A stretch of DNA of 64,000 nucleotides from Actinomycetota bacterium (GCA_009668945.1 SBEH01000001.1:243776-307775), one strand, 5' to 3'. Shown: positions 10,659 to 20,495, numbered from the stretch's first letter. Program-made: numbers and translations. Notes: generated by a model not told the origin, from the letters alone.

Positions 10659-11216
10659 ATGGCCGACAAACCCAGTCTGCTCCAGGGCGCACGCATCGAG
10701 CTTAGGCCACTCGACAAGTCGAACATCCCGCTCGTCTTGTCCTGGCTCTTCGACCCCGAGGTCAACCGCTACATGATCTCCGGCCACGAGCCCATCACCG
10801 CCGAGGAGGAAGCCGCCTGGTACGACACGATGGCGGCGTCGGACACCGACCTGGTGATGCAGATCCACATCCACGAGACCGGCGAGTATATCGGCAACAC
10901 CGGCATGCACCACGTCGACACCAGGCACGGCGGCGCCGAACTCGGCATCATGATCGGCGCGAAGGACCACTGGGGCCTCGGATACGGCCGCGACGCCATC
11001 GTGACGCTTCTCCGCCACGCCTTCAACACCCTCGGCCTGCACCGCGTGTGCCTGCGCTGCCATCCCGACAACGCCAAAGGGATCGCGGCGTACGAGGCCG
11101 TAGGCTTCACGCGCATAGGCCGCGAACGAGACGCGGTACTCATCGAAGGCGAGTACCAGGACCACCTCGTCTTCGACATGCTCGAAGCCGAGTTCCGCGA
11201 GCGGCATAGCGCTTAG
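10659..11216 (+). CDS. GNAT-family N-acetyltransferase, RimJ/RimL type
   Basis: The 185-residue protein resembles RimJ/RimL-like acetyltransferases that use acetyl-CoA to modify protein N-termini or small molecules. The acetyl-CoA-binding core is seen as IMIGAKDHWGLGYGRDAI, followed by NTLGLHRVCLRCHPDNAKGI and YEAVGF. Start is ATG 10659 after GGAGGAG. It is transcribed divergently from glnA, with a 198-bp shared upstream region, so regulation together with glnA is possible. The substrate cannot be read from the sequence. Confidence 0.85.
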   Translation: MADKPSLLQGARIELRPLDKSNIPLVLSWLFDPEVNRYMISGHEPITAEEEAAWYDTMAASDTDLVMQIHIHETGEYIGNTGMHHVDTRHGGAELGIMIGAKDHWGLGYGRDAIVTLLRHAFNTLGLHRVCLRCHPDNAKGIAAYEAVGFTRIGRERDAVLIEGEYQDHLVFDMLEAEFRERHSA

Positions 11217-11243
11217 CGCCCCGCTGCCGCACACGCGCGAGGC

Positions 11244-12080
11244 CTACATCGACGCGTAGAGCTTCGCGTACGGCCGGTGGCTCATCGGCACGATCCGCGT
11301 GAACGGCTGGGACAGGATCTCCGCTGCGTCCATGCCCATCGCCCCCGCGTAGTCCTCGATGATCGGCCTCAGCTCGGCCATCGCGTCCTCGTCGGCCTCG
11401 GTCACACCCACCTCCGCACCGACTTGCCACGACTCGACCGTCCCGCGGATGTAGATGACTCCGCCGTGCATGCCCGCGCCGAGGAACCCGCCCGCGATCC
11501 GCTGCGCGGCATCCCGCGTGTTTATGCCGAGGAGCACGAGCATGCCGCCGGCCATGTACTCGCCGAAGAAGTCGCGCGCCTTGCCGCCACACACGAGCAC
11601 CGGGATGTTCTTCTCGTAGGCCTTCATGTGGATGCCTACGCGGTACCCGACATCGCCCTTGACGTAGACGTTGCCGCCGCGCATGCCGTAGCCGAGCACG
11701 TCGCCCGCGTCGCCGTGCACCACGACGCGGCCCGAGCTCATGGTGTTCCCGACGCCATCCTGGGCGTTGCCGAACACCTCGATCTCGGCACCGTCGGTGA
11801 ACATCGCCAGGTCGTTGCCTGCACACCCGTTGACCTCGAGCTTCACGCCTGACACACGCAGACCGCAGCCGACATATCGCTGACCGTTGACGCCGTTCAG
11901 CACGATTCGTTTCGCCCCGCCCGAGACCTCATCGCGGATTGCGTCGTTCAGCTGCTGGTAGTAGATGCCGGTCGCGTCGACGGTCACCACGTCACCGTCG
12001 CGAGTCACACTCGGCGCCTGCTGGCGGTAGCCCTCGATCACGCCCGCGGGGGGTGCTACCGTTGCTGCTTTCGTCATCAT
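11244..12080 (-). CDS. Glutamate synthase GXGXG-domain subunit (archaeal-type GltB3)
   Basis: The 278-residue protein corresponds to the C-terminal beta-helix of the glutamate synthase large subunit, encoded as a separate polypeptide. The GXGXG repeats run through residues about 95-230 with blocks such as GVGNTMSSGRVVVHGDAGD and GYGMRGGNVYVKGD. In fused enzymes this domain is structural and helps couple the amidotransferase and synthase sites. It is the last gene of a four-gene minus-strand operon, 13 nt after the FMN subunit. A related arrangement exists in N-methylglutamate synthase; the Fe-S-bearing FMN subunit next door fits archaeal-type glutamate synthase better. Confidence 0.88.
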   Translation of the reverse strand: MMTKAATVAPPAGVIEGYRQQAPSVTRDGDVVTVDATGIYYQQLNDAIRDEVSGGAKRIVLNGVNGQRYVGCGLRVSGVKLEVNGCAGNDLAMFTDGAEIEVFGNAQDGVGNTMSSGRVVVHGDAGDVLGYGMRGGNVYVKGDVGYRVGIHMKAYEKNIPVLVCGGKARDFFGEYMAGGMLVLLGINTRDAAQRIAGGFLGAGMHGGVIYIRGTVESWQVGAEVGVTEADEDAMAELRPIIEDYAGAMGMDAAEILSQPFTRIVPMSHRPYAKLYASM

Positions 12081-12093
12081 CTCGGCACTCCCC

Positions 12094-13605
<1,512 letters not shown>

Positions 13606-13606
13606 G

Positions 13607-14836
13607 CTAGACCGTCACCTCCTCGGCGTCACAGGCGGGTTCTACGGCCGTGACGGCGCAGGAGATCTGAGCCGCACCGAGGTGCAGGTCGCCGTGAATC
13701 GGCCAGTCCATGCCCTTTACGCGGCCGATGACCGGCTCCCCTGCCTTCGGCGTCCACACCTCGTCCGGATCGGGAAGGACCGTGCGGATCGCGCTCTCTT
13801 CGGAGGCGACCATGAGCTTGCTGCCACATCTCGCCGCCACGAGCGGGCGGAGCTTGATGCGGTCATTCAACGCCACCATTCCGCCGTTGAAGCCGAGTAC
13901 GATCGCGAAGGGACCGTTGAGCATGCCCGGCCCGTAGACCGCACGGAGCGAGCGCATGAGCGCGGCCTCGTCTTCGGGCATGCGGTCGATCTCGTCCCAC
14001 AGCGGCGCGGCAAGCGCCTTGCACGCCAGTGAGACCGGCAGCTTGTGGCGGCGCAGGAGCAGGTCGAACAGGTACGCGGCCACTTCCGTGTCCGTACCGA
14101 GCGAGCACGTGTAGCCGAACTGCTCGAGATAGCGGCTGTTGATGCCGTAGCTCGAGATCTCACCGTTGTGCACGATCGACCAGTCGAGCAGCGTGAATGG
14201 GTGCGCGCCGCCCCACCAGCCCGGCGTGTTCGTGGGGAAGCGGTTGTGCGCGACCCAGGTGTGCCCGGCGTACTCCTCGAGGCGGAAGTAGTGGCCGATC
14301 TCCTCGGGAAAGCCGACGCCCTTGAATGCGCCCATGTTCTTGCCCGAGGAGGCCACGAACGCGCCGTCCACACGCGAGTTAACGAGCATGACCACGCTCA
14401 CGACGTAGTCCTCGGCGCTCTGCTCGCGCTCGTCCAGGATGTGCTGGTGCGGGGTCATGAAGTAGCGCCACAGAAGCGGCGCGTCGGTGATGCCCTTCAC
14501 CGGCCGGGTAGGCATCGGCTCGGCGACCTCGATCAGGAAGTGCTGGTCGAGGATGGCCTCGGCCTCCTCCTTCGCCTTGAGGTCGTGGTACATCATGTGG
14601 AAGCAGAAGTGGTCGGCGAACTCGGGGTAGATGCCGTAGCCGGCATACCCGCCGCCGAGGCCGTTTCCGCGGTCGCGCTGGACGGCCATGGCGAGAATGG
14701 CCTCCTCGCCGCTCATGAGCGCGCCGCTCTCGTCGCAGAGCCCCATGAGGCCGCAGCCGCCATGGATCTTGAAAGGCGACTCCTCGCGGTACCTCGCGGG
14801 ATCGAACCCGTCGTATCGGCTCAGGTCGTAGGGCAT
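13607..14836 (-). CDS. Class II glutamine amidotransferase subunit of glutamate synthase (archaeal-type GltB1)
   Basis: This 409-residue protein is the glutaminase part that releases ammonia for the FMN subunit. The PurF-type Ntn-hydrolase signature is CGLMGLC, with the likely nucleophile Cys at residue 28. Further on are HNRFPTNTPGW, HNGEISSYG and GTDTEVAAY, all typical of class II amidotransferases. In this family the Cys must become N-terminal, so the 27 preceding residues (ending in IHGG) would need cleavage as a propeptide. Start is ATG 14836, five bases after the hdrBC-type stop, with GAGGAG as ribosome site. Same operon as the FMN and GXGXG subunits. Confidence 0.88.
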   Translation of the reverse strand: MPYDLSRYDGFDPARYREESPFKIHGGCGLMGLCDESGALMSGEEAILAMAVQRDRGNGLGGGYAGYGIYPEFADHFCFHMMYHDLKAKEEAEAILDQHFLIEVAEPMPTRPVKGITDAPLLWRYFMTPHQHILDEREQSAEDYVVSVVMLVNSRVDGAFVASSGKNMGAFKGVGFPEEIGHYFRLEEYAGHTWVAHNRFPTNTPGWWGGAHPFTLLDWSIVHNGEISSYGINSRYLEQFGYTCSLGTDTEVAAYLFDLLLRRHKLPVSLACKALAAPLWDEIDRMPEDEAALMRSLRAVYGPGMLNGPFAIVLGFNGGMVALNDRIKLRPLVAARCGSKLMVASEESAIRTVLPDPDEVWTPKAGEPVIGRVKGMDWPIHGDLHLGAAQISCAVTAVEPACDAEEVTV

Positions 14837-14841
14837 CTCGC

Positions 14842-16215
14842 TCACTCCTCTTCCGCGGCGACAGGCACGAACGCGACCGTCGCGGTGGTGTCGGGCTCCG
14901 TCCCGGCGAGCAGGCGCGCTATCGCATCGCCGCCGCCCTCGGGAAGGGACTCCAGGCCGAGCTTCTTCCGCGCGCTCTCGCGCGGCTTTCCGAGCGCGCC
15001 GGTCTTGAGGAACTCCGAGTACGCGGCTGCCACCGACTCGGGACCGGTTCCTCGCTCCATCGCGAGCTCCTTGAGCTGCCGGAAGACCTCGGCCATGCCA
15101 ATGCGGCTGTGGCACATCTCCTGGCACGTGTAGCACTCCAGACACTTCCAGAGCTGCGTCTCGGCAAGCGCCTCGTCGATCCGGCCCGCGAGCAAGTCCG
15201 CGATGATGTCGTTCGGCTGGAACGTAGGGTCGATCTTGCACACCGGGCAGTCGTCCTTGCACGCCCGGCACGAGTCGCACTTCACGAGCATCGCAACATC
15301 GAAGTGCTGGCCGAGCGCACGCTTGTCCTCGGCGCGTGACTCCCACTTGGCGAGGAACGGCTCGACGCTGACGCGGTGCATGTCCAGGCCAAGCTCATCC
15401 GGGGCGTGCCCCATCGCCAGCGCGATCAGCTCCGAGAGGTAGAACACCGGGACGTTCACGTCCTCGTTCGCGCGCTGGAGCGCCGCCTGGTTGAGGTCGA
15501 ACTGCTGGAAGCAGCTGGGGCAGACAATGACGAGCGCGTCCACGCCCTCGTTCTGGAGGTCGTAGAGCTTCCTGCGGCAGAATGCGAGCGAACCTTCGCG
15601 CTCGCCTACGCGGTCGAGCGCGCCGCCGCAGCACTGCATCTTGGTTGCGTAGTCCACAACGCGCGCGCCGAGCGCCGCGACGAGCTCCTCGACCTTCGTG
15701 GGATTGAGCGGATCGTCCCAGCGCACCGCCGGTTGCGGACGGAGGAGGTGGCAGCCGTAGTGCACGGCCACGCGCATGCCCCACAGCGGCTTGGTGACCT
15801 TCGCGCCGAGCGATCCGGCACCGACGGTGTCGGACAGCCATTCGGCGAAGTGCAGGACCTCGAGGTCGCCGGTGTAGCGAAGGTCTTCTGATGCGAGCCG
15901 GTCGTTGATGCGCTCGCGGCTCCGCCAGTCCTTCGCGAGGTGGCTCGAGGCCTCCTTGAACGTCGAGTAGCAGCCGTTGCACGGCGTGACCACGCCGAGG
16001 CCTGCCTTCTCCACGATCGCGAGGTTGCGTGCCGCGGCGGTGTAGAACGCATCCTCGTCGTTGGCCTTCACGAGCGTGCCCTCGGGGCAGCACGTGTGAC
16101 CGGCGAGCTCATGCACGCTCGCGCCGAGGTCGTCGAAGACCACCCGCGTCGACTTCTCGATGAACGGGAACCTCGCGGGGATGGTGCATCCCCAGAAGAC
16201 CGCGAACTCCCTCAC
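14842..16215 (-). CDS. HdrB-HdrC fusion, heterodisulfide-reductase-like electron carrier
   Basis: The 457-residue protein joins two CCG (HdrB) domains to an HdrC-like ferredoxin domain. The first CCG set is C10, C42-C43, C79 and C82; the second is C155, C195-C196, C232 and C235. These cysteine sets bind the noncubane clusters that split disulfides in HdrB. The C-part has C313/C316/C319/C323 and C358/C361/C364/C368, two [4Fe-4S] clusters as in HdrC. It is cytoplasmic and soluble, with no membrane segments. It is the first gene of the glutamate synthase operon, so it may pass electrons to, or sense redox state for, that enzyme. Glycolate-oxidase or lactate-utilisation Fe-S proteins share CCG domains and are the main alternative. 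Confidence 0.85.
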   Translation of the reverse strand: MREFAVFWGCTIPARFPFIEKSTRVVFDDLGASVHELAGHTCCPEGTLVKANDEDAFYTAAARNLAIVEKAGLGVVTPCNGCYSTFKEASSHLAKDWRSRERINDRLASEDLRYTGDLEVLHFAEWLSDTVGAGSLGAKVTKPLWGMRVAVHYGCHLLRPQPAVRWDDPLNPTKVEELVAALGARVVDYATKMQCCGGALDRVGEREGSLAFCRRKLYDLQNEGVDALVIVCPSCFQQFDLNQAALQRANEDVNVPVFYLSELIALAMGHAPDELGLDMHRVSVEPFLAKWESRAEDKRALGQHFDVAMLVKCDSCRACKDDCPVCKIDPTFQPNDIIADLLAGRIDEALAETQLWKCLECYTCQEMCHSRIGMAEVFRQLKELAMERGTGPESVAAAYSEFLKTGALGKPRESARKKLGLESLPEGGGDAIARLLAGTEPDTTATVAFVPVAAEEE

Positions 16216-16287
16216 GTGACCACCTTCTCGCTCTCAGGCCCGTAGACCCTGCGCCGCTCCGGGTGGTCGCGCCTCGGCAGAAACGAA

Positions 16288-16327
16288 GACGCCCACCCGG
16301 ACCGCCGTCGGATCCGATGTGAGCGTC
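16288..16327 (-). terminator. Leader terminator overlapping the second ANTAR hairpin
   Basis: On the minus strand GACGCUCAC (16319-16327) can pair with GUGGGCGUC (16288-16296) in nine base pairs with one G-U, enclosing a loop with further self-complementarity. The next bases are UUCGUUUCUG, moderately U-rich. The 5' arm uses the same bases as the 3' side of the second hexaloop hairpin, so the two folds exclude each other, as expected for antitermination. Confidence 0.55.
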
Positions 16328-16363
16328 GTTGCTCGGGTTCTCTTGAAGGCTCGCCGTTGAGCC
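16321..16363 (-). promoter_or_regulatory. Candidate ANTAR RNA target: two hexaloop hairpins
   Basis: The operon leader (minus strand) holds hairpin P1, GGCUC-AACGGC-GAGCC (16348-16363), then a 13-nt linker, then hairpin P2, GAGC-AACGAC-GCUC (16321-16334). Both loops have six bases with A at position 1 and G at position 4, the signature reported for RNAs bound by ANTAR regulators. P1 begins within a few bases of the predicted transcription start, and P2 overlaps a terminator-like stem. The gene pair for an ANTAR regulator and its kinase lies immediately upstream. Confidence 0.7.
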
Positions 16364-16371
16364 GTAGGCGG

Positions 16372-16377
16372 ATTCTA
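16372..16377 (-). promoter_or_regulatory. -10 element for the HdrBC/glutamate synthase operon
   Basis: TAGAAT preceded by TGC (extended -10) would start transcription near 16365, leaving a leader of about 150 nt before the first gene. No good -35 box is seen at 17 bp. Confidence 0.45.
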
Positions 16378-16446
16378 GCAGACGCAGCGCCAGAACGGAA
16401 GTGCGCGCCGAAACACAGGAGAAACTCGCCGGCCCTGTGCGAGTGC

Positions 16447-17016
16447 CTACCCTTCGGCGTCGGAGGCCAGTATCACCGCTTCGGCGACTTGCTTCAAGGA
16501 CATCCGCTTGTCCATCGCGAGCTTCTGCAGGCGGCGGAACGCCTCGGGCTCGGTCATGCCCTTGGCCATGAGCACGCCCTTGGCGCGGTCGATGGACTTG
16601 CGGGTCTCAAGCCGGTCGTTCAGGTCCTCTACCTCCGCCTCGAGCGCTCGGGCCTCGGCGAAGCGCGACACCGCCACCGTCATTGCCGGCATGATGTCGC
16701 TCTTGGAGAACGGCTTGATGAGGTAGGCCATAGCACCCGCGGCCGTCGCCTCGTCGACGTAGGCCTGCTGCGAGAACGCGGTGACCATCACGACCGGTGA
16801 GATGCGTCCCTCCCCGATTGCGCGCGCCGCCTCAAGACCGCCGGTACCCGGCATCTTCACGTCCATGAACACGATGTCGGGCCGCAGGTCGCGTGCGAGC
16901 GCGATCGCTTCGGCCCCGTCGCGCGCCTCGCCGACGACCTCGTGGCCCTCCTCGGTGAGCATCTCGCGCAGGTCCATGCGGATGATGGCTTCGTCTTCCG
17001 CGATGAGCACACGCAT
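16447..17016 (-). CDS. pdtaR: ANTAR-domain response regulator, PdtaR type
   Basis: The 189-residue protein has a CheY-like receiver (1-120) with acidic residues E7 and D8, phosphoacceptor D52 and K101, joined to a C-terminal ANTAR domain (about 123-180; DRAKGVLMAKG, EAFRRLQKLAM). ANTAR regulators bind dual-hairpin RNAs and prevent transcription termination after phosphorylation. Start is ATG 17016, ten bases after the kinase stop, so the two are cotranscribed. In Mycobacterium pdtaR also lies near polA-rpsA-coaE-uvrB. The leader of the next operon downstream (16321-16363) is a likely target. Confidence 0.93.
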   Translation of the reverse strand: MRVLIAEDEAIIRMDLREMLTEEGHEVVGEARDGAEAIALARDLRPDIVFMDVKMPGTGGLEAARAIGEGRISPVVMVTAFSQQAYVDEATAAGAMAYLIKPFSKSDIMPAMTVAVSRFAEARALEAEVEDLNDRLETRKSIDRAKGVLMAKGMTEPEAFRRLQKLAMDKRMSLKQVAEAVILASDAEG

Positions 17017-17026
17017 GGTCGGCGGT

Positions 17027-18451
17027 TCAGCTCCTCTCCGGAACAGGGACACGCACTGACACAAGCGTACCCGCTGCGGTGCCGAAGGACAGAGTACCGC
17101 GCAGATCGTCTTCGACGATGGTGCGCACGATATCCAGTCCGAGGTTGGCCGAGACGTTCACGGCGAACCCCGCCGGCAGGCCCTTCCCGGAGTCTTGAAC
17201 CGACAACGACACCTGCGAGGGCGTGCCGCGCATCGTCACAGCGACGGTACCGGTGCCCGACTGGCCGATGCCGTGCTCGATCGCGTTATGCACGAGTTCG
17301 ACGGCCACGAGCGCGAGCGACGTAGCCACCGGCGCGGGTACGAGCCCAGTCTCGCCCTCGACCGAAATCCGGATCTGCCCTTCCTTAGCGATCAGGCCGC
17401 GCCCCACCATGTCCACCACAGTGCGCACCGCCGCCGAGAGATCCACCGACTCCTCGGTGGACTCCGCGAGCATTTCGTGCACGACAGCCATCGACGACAC
17501 CCGCTCGACGGCCTCCTCGAGCGCATGCGCCGCCTCTCCGCTCGTCGACCGGCGCGCCTGGATGCGCAGGAGTGAGGCGATCGTCTGCAAGTTGTTCTTC
17601 ACGCGGTGGTGCACCTCGCGGATCGTCGCTTCCTTCACACGGAGTTCCTGCTCGCGCCGTAGGGCGTCGGTGACGTCCTCCACGAGCACCAGGGCGCCCT
17701 CGGCAAGCGCGATCGTGCGGTACCGCAGCGCGCGTCCACGCACCTCGATCGTCATCTCGCGCGCGGCGCCGGTGCCGAGCACCGGGGTGACGGCTGTCGC
17801 CCCACCCGGAAGTGCCGAGGCCGGGCTGCCCACGAGCGCGCCCTCGGTGCCCGCCAGCCGCATGATGTTGACCGCGTTCGGGCTCGCGTACGTGACCTCG
17901 CCGCTCGACGCGACTTCGATCACCCCGTCACCGGCGAGTCGGGTCGTCGAGTACGGCATGTCGAACTCCAGGTCGGTGATCGGACCCGCCTGAAGCCGCT
18001 CGAGCACGAGACCCGCAAGCCGCATGAACGCGATCTCCATCTTGCCCGGTGCCTCGGCCACGCTCTGTCCGAGGTGCCGGACCACGACGGCGTACGGCTT
18101 CGAGGCCGGGCCGACCGGGTAGCCCGTCGACGTGAACGCGATCCCCCGTCGCGTACGGCGCCTGGTTCCGCACGCGAGCACACCCCCGTCGAGCGCGTCG
18201 TACGCCTCCGGCTCGTCATCGCGCGGCACCGACTCACCAACGCGAGTGACCGGAACGGCGGCGGCCGCGGTCATCGGACGGGCGTCGGCCATCACACGGA
18301 GCACTCCGTCATCGCCCGGGACGAGCAGCGCGACGTCGCCGTAGCCGAGGTCTGCCGCCAGCTGCAGGTTCGCAGAGACGTTCTCGACGTGTGCGCGCTG
18401 TTCCGAAGACAGCGAAGCCGGTCCTGCTTGTGGCTGCTTGGGTGCGTTCAT
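17027..18451 (-). CDS. pdtaS: Sensor histidine kinase, PdtaS type
   Basis: This soluble 474-residue kinase is expected to phosphorylate the adjacent ANTAR regulator. It has an N-terminal GAF-like sensor (about 10-155), a PAS domain (about 165-260; ASPNAVNIMRL), a HisKA_2 dimerisation domain with HHRVKNNLQTI (phospho-His 281 or 282), and an HWE/HisKA_2-type ATPase domain (ELVHNAIEHG, DSGKGLP, GLDIV). No membrane segment is seen, so the signal is cytoplasmic, for example a ligand or redox state. A consensus -10 box only 8 bp before the start codon suggests a nearly leaderless mRNA. Confidence 0.92.
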   Translation of the reverse strand: MNAPKQPQAGPASLSSEQRAHVENVSANLQLAADLGYGDVALLVPGDDGVLRVMADARPMTAAAAVPVTRVGESVPRDDEPEAYDALDGGVLACGTRRRTRRGIAFTSTGYPVGPASKPYAVVVRHLGQSVAEAPGKMEIAFMRLAGLVLERLQAGPITDLEFDMPYSTTRLAGDGVIEVASSGEVTYASPNAVNIMRLAGTEGALVGSPASALPGGATAVTPVLGTGAAREMTIEVRGRALRYRTIALAEGALVLVEDVTDALRREQELRVKEATIREVHHRVKNNLQTIASLLRIQARRSTSGEAAHALEEAVERVSSMAVVHEMLAESTEESVDLSAAVRTVVDMVGRGLIAKEGQIRISVEGETGLVPAPVATSLALVAVELVHNAIEHGIGQSGTGTVAVTMRGTPSQVSLSVQDSGKGLPAGFAVNVSANLGLDIVRTIVEDDLRGTLSFGTAAGTLVSVRVPVPERS

Positions 18452-18459
18452 ACTTCGGG

Positions 18460-18465
18460 ATTATA
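18460..18465 (-). promoter_or_regulatory. Perfect -10 box TATAAT for pdtaS-pdtaR
   Basis: TATAAT on the minus strand ends 8 bases before the pdtaS ATG at 18451, placing the transcription start near 18453. The mRNA would have a 5' leader of only about two bases, and indeed no ribosome site is seen. Leaderless mRNAs are common in Actinobacteria. Confidence 0.55.
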
Positions 18466-18609
18466 CGCACGCGGCCCGCCGCCGCCGGGCCGGGAACCGG
18501 AATCTGGTGAGCCCCGGGTGTCGCGACTATCATCATCATGTTCGCACCCCCGATGACCGATGTATCGGGTAGAATCGTCTCGACGGTGGGGCACCAGGGG
18601 AGGGTCCGG

Positions 18610-19182
18610 ATGGCGTTCGGCACGTCAACCACGTACATCTACGCATATGTAGCGTTCGCGTTCGTGTATCTTGTCGCGAGCTTCACGTTCGTCGCGTCGG
18701 CATTCCGCGTCAGCACCGGCCTCTCGCGCGCACGTGCGTCAACGGATGCGGTGACCGAAACGTCCGCGGCGGCAGTCGGAAGCGTGCTCGATCACGGGCA
18801 GAAGATCGTGGACTACGCGCAGCTCGCCACGCTGCTGCCACTGGTCTACATCGTCGGCAGCATGTTCCTCGGCACAGTCATCACCCGCGACGTCGGGCTC
18901 GCACGCACGGTGAACGTCGGATGGGTGCTGTTCACGGTCGTCTGCGGCGTTGCCTCGGTGGCGCTCACCGCGCTCGGGATGCGCGAGTCTGGCGCCATCG
19001 GCCACGGCTCCGACCTTCCCGAGAACCTCACCGGTCGCGCACCGGAGGCACTCCAGCGCGTCGGCACGCGACTCGGCGTGAGTGCAGCACTGCTGCTGCT
19101 CGTCACAGTCTTCACGATGCTCAACCTCTGGTCGATCATCTCGAGCCTCGATGCGCTGTCGGCGGTGGACTTCCTCTTGTAG
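18610..19182 (+). CDS. Multi-pass membrane protein of unknown function
   Basis: The 190-residue protein starts at ATG 18610 after GGGGAGGG. Hydrophobic segments lie at about 9-31, 70-92, 98-120 and 162-187, so four transmembrane helices are likely, with a soluble stretch between the first two. I recognise no family motif. A -10-like TAGAAT lies at 18570-18575, directly after an inverted repeat (CCCGAT/ATCGGG, 18549-18569). It is transcribed divergently from pdtaS. Function unknown. Confidence 0.7.
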   Translation: MAFGTSTTYIYAYVAFAFVYLVASFTFVASAFRVSTGLSRARASTDAVTETSAAAVGSVLDHGQKIVDYAQLATLLPLVYIVGSMFLGTVITRDVGLARTVNVGWVLFTVVCGVASVALTALGMRESGAIGHGSDLPENLTGRAPEALQRVGTRLGVSAALLLLVTVFTMLNLWSIISSLDALSAVDFLL

Positions 19183-19239
19183 CGCCCTCGCCGAGCCTTC
19201 GCGCGCTACTATGTTCGAGCGTGGCGTTGGCGCTTCCCT

Positions 19240-19326
19240 GCCCGGGTGGCGGAATTGGCAGACGCGTCGGTCTCAAAAACCGATGGCCGAAAGGTCGTGC
19301 GGGTTCGATTCCCGCCCCGGGCACCA
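19240..19326 (+). tRNA. tRNA-Leu (anticodon CAA)
   Basis: The 87-nt sequence has a 7-bp acceptor stem (GCCCGGG with CCCGGGC), an anticodon loop CTCAAAA with anticodon CAA at 19273-19275, a long variable arm as in class II tRNAs, a T-arm with GGTTCGATTCC, discriminator A and an encoded CCA. It reads UUG codons. It stands alone between two protein genes; I see no attachment-site duplication near it. Confidence 0.95.
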
Positions 19327-19393
19327 CATCATGAGCGCGTTCGAACGGGGATAATCCAGCCAAGAACACCCTGGAACTGGAGCGGAGGAGCGC

Positions 19394-20419
19394 GTGCCGG
19401 TCGACCTGAGGACATATGCACTCGGCCTGCCGAAGGCCGAACTCCATCTCCACCTTGAGGGCACGCTCGAGCCCGAGATGATGCTCGCGCTGGCTCAGCG
19501 CAACGGGGTCGAAGTCCGCTACGAATCGGCCGAGGCGGCCCGTGCCGCCTACGAGTTCCATGACCTGCAGTCGTTCCTCGACCTGTACTACGCCGGGTGT
19601 GCGGCGCTCGTCACAGAGGACGACTTCTACGACCTGACATGGGCGTACCTCACTCGCGCCGCCCAGGAGGGCATCGTCCATGTCGAGCCGTTCTTCGATC
19701 CGCAGACGCACACAGACCGCGGCGTGTTGTTCGGCACCGTGGTGCAGGGCATCCTTCGAGCGCTCGAGGACGGCCAGGAGCTCTACGGCATCACGTACCG
19801 CCTCATCATGTCGTTCCTCAGGGATCGGCCCGTCGAGAGCGCCATGCGCACGCTCGAGCACGCCCGGCTCTACCGCCGTCGCATCGCGGGCGTCGGTCTG
19901 GACTCCGCGGAGATGGGACATCAGCCCGAGGACTTCGCCGAGGTCTTCGACATCGCGCGCGAGCGCGGCTACCACGTCGTCGCGCACGCAGGAGAGGAGG
20001 GCCCTCCCGCGTACATCGCCGGCGCCCTCGACGTGCTAGGAGCCGAGCGCATCGATCATGGCGACGCCTGCCTGCAGAGTCCCGCGCTGCTGTCGCGGCT
20101 GGCGCGGGATCGCGTGCCTCTGACCATATGCCCGCTGTCCAATGTCCGCCTGAGAGTGGTGCCCGACATGGCCTCCCACCCGCTGAAGAAGCTGATGGAC
20201 TCGGAGTTGCTCGTAACGGTCAACTCGGACGATCCCGCATACTTCGGCGGCTACCTCACCGACAACTACCTCGCCGCTGCCGAAGCGCTGGGGCTATCCG
20301 CCGCCCAGCTGACGGACCTGGCGGCGAACTCGTTTGCCGCTTCCTTCCTCGACGACGACGAGAAGGACGCGCGGATCCTCGAGGTGCGACACTACGCGGC
20401 GCACACGCCCGTCGAGTGA
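19394..20419 (+). CDS. Adenosine/adenine deaminase family protein
   Basis: A 341-residue zinc amidohydrolase of the ADA family, converting an amino-purine to its oxo form in purine salvage. Metal and catalytic residues are visible in HLHLEGT (about 18-24), HAGEEG (about 197-202), RIDHGDAC and NSDDPAYF. The segment GLDSAEMGHQPEDF resembles the adenine deaminase (Aah1-like) branch, and some relatives act on aminodeoxyfutalosine in menaquinone synthesis, so the exact substrate is open. Start is GTG 19394 after GGAGCGGAGGAG. Confidence 0.88.
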   Translation: MPVDLRTYALGLPKAELHLHLEGTLEPEMMLALAQRNGVEVRYESAEAARAAYEFHDLQSFLDLYYAGCAALVTEDDFYDLTWAYLTRAAQEGIVHVEPFFDPQTHTDRGVLFGTVVQGILRALEDGQELYGITYRLIMSFLRDRPVESAMRTLEHARLYRRRIAGVGLDSAEMGHQPEDFAEVFDIARERGYHVVAHAGEEGPPAYIAGALDVLGAERIDHGDACLQSPALLSRLARDRVPLTICPLSNVRLRVVPDMASHPLKKLMDSELLVTVNSDDPAYFGGYLTDNYLAAAEALGLSAAQLTDLAANSFAASFLDDDEKDARILEVRHYAAHTPVE

Positions 20420-20421
20420 TA

Positions 20422-20435
20422 CGAACACACGTTCG
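20422..20435 (+). promoter_or_regulatory. LexA (SOS) box upstream of the UvrD-like helicase
   Basis: CGAACACACGTTCG fits the Gram-positive LexA consensus CGAACRNRYGTTYG at every position. It lies 60-75 bp before the helicase start and overlaps the expected -35 region of a -10-like TAGCAT at 20456-20461, so bound LexA would block transcription. Confidence 0.75.
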
Positions 20436-20495
20436 CTTTCTGTCCCGGAACCTGCTAGCATCGGAGGCGATTCCCGACCCTTCCGGAGGTTCCCG

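Noticed and set aside
19240-19326. tRNA-Leu as an integration site
   Set aside because: No integrase gene, no repeated tRNA 3' end and no composition change nearby.
19337-19346. CGTTCGAACG palindrome after the tRNA as a LexA site
   Set aside because: The half-sites GAAC and GTTC are in the wrong order and have no N4 spacer; the site at 20422 fits the consensus fully.
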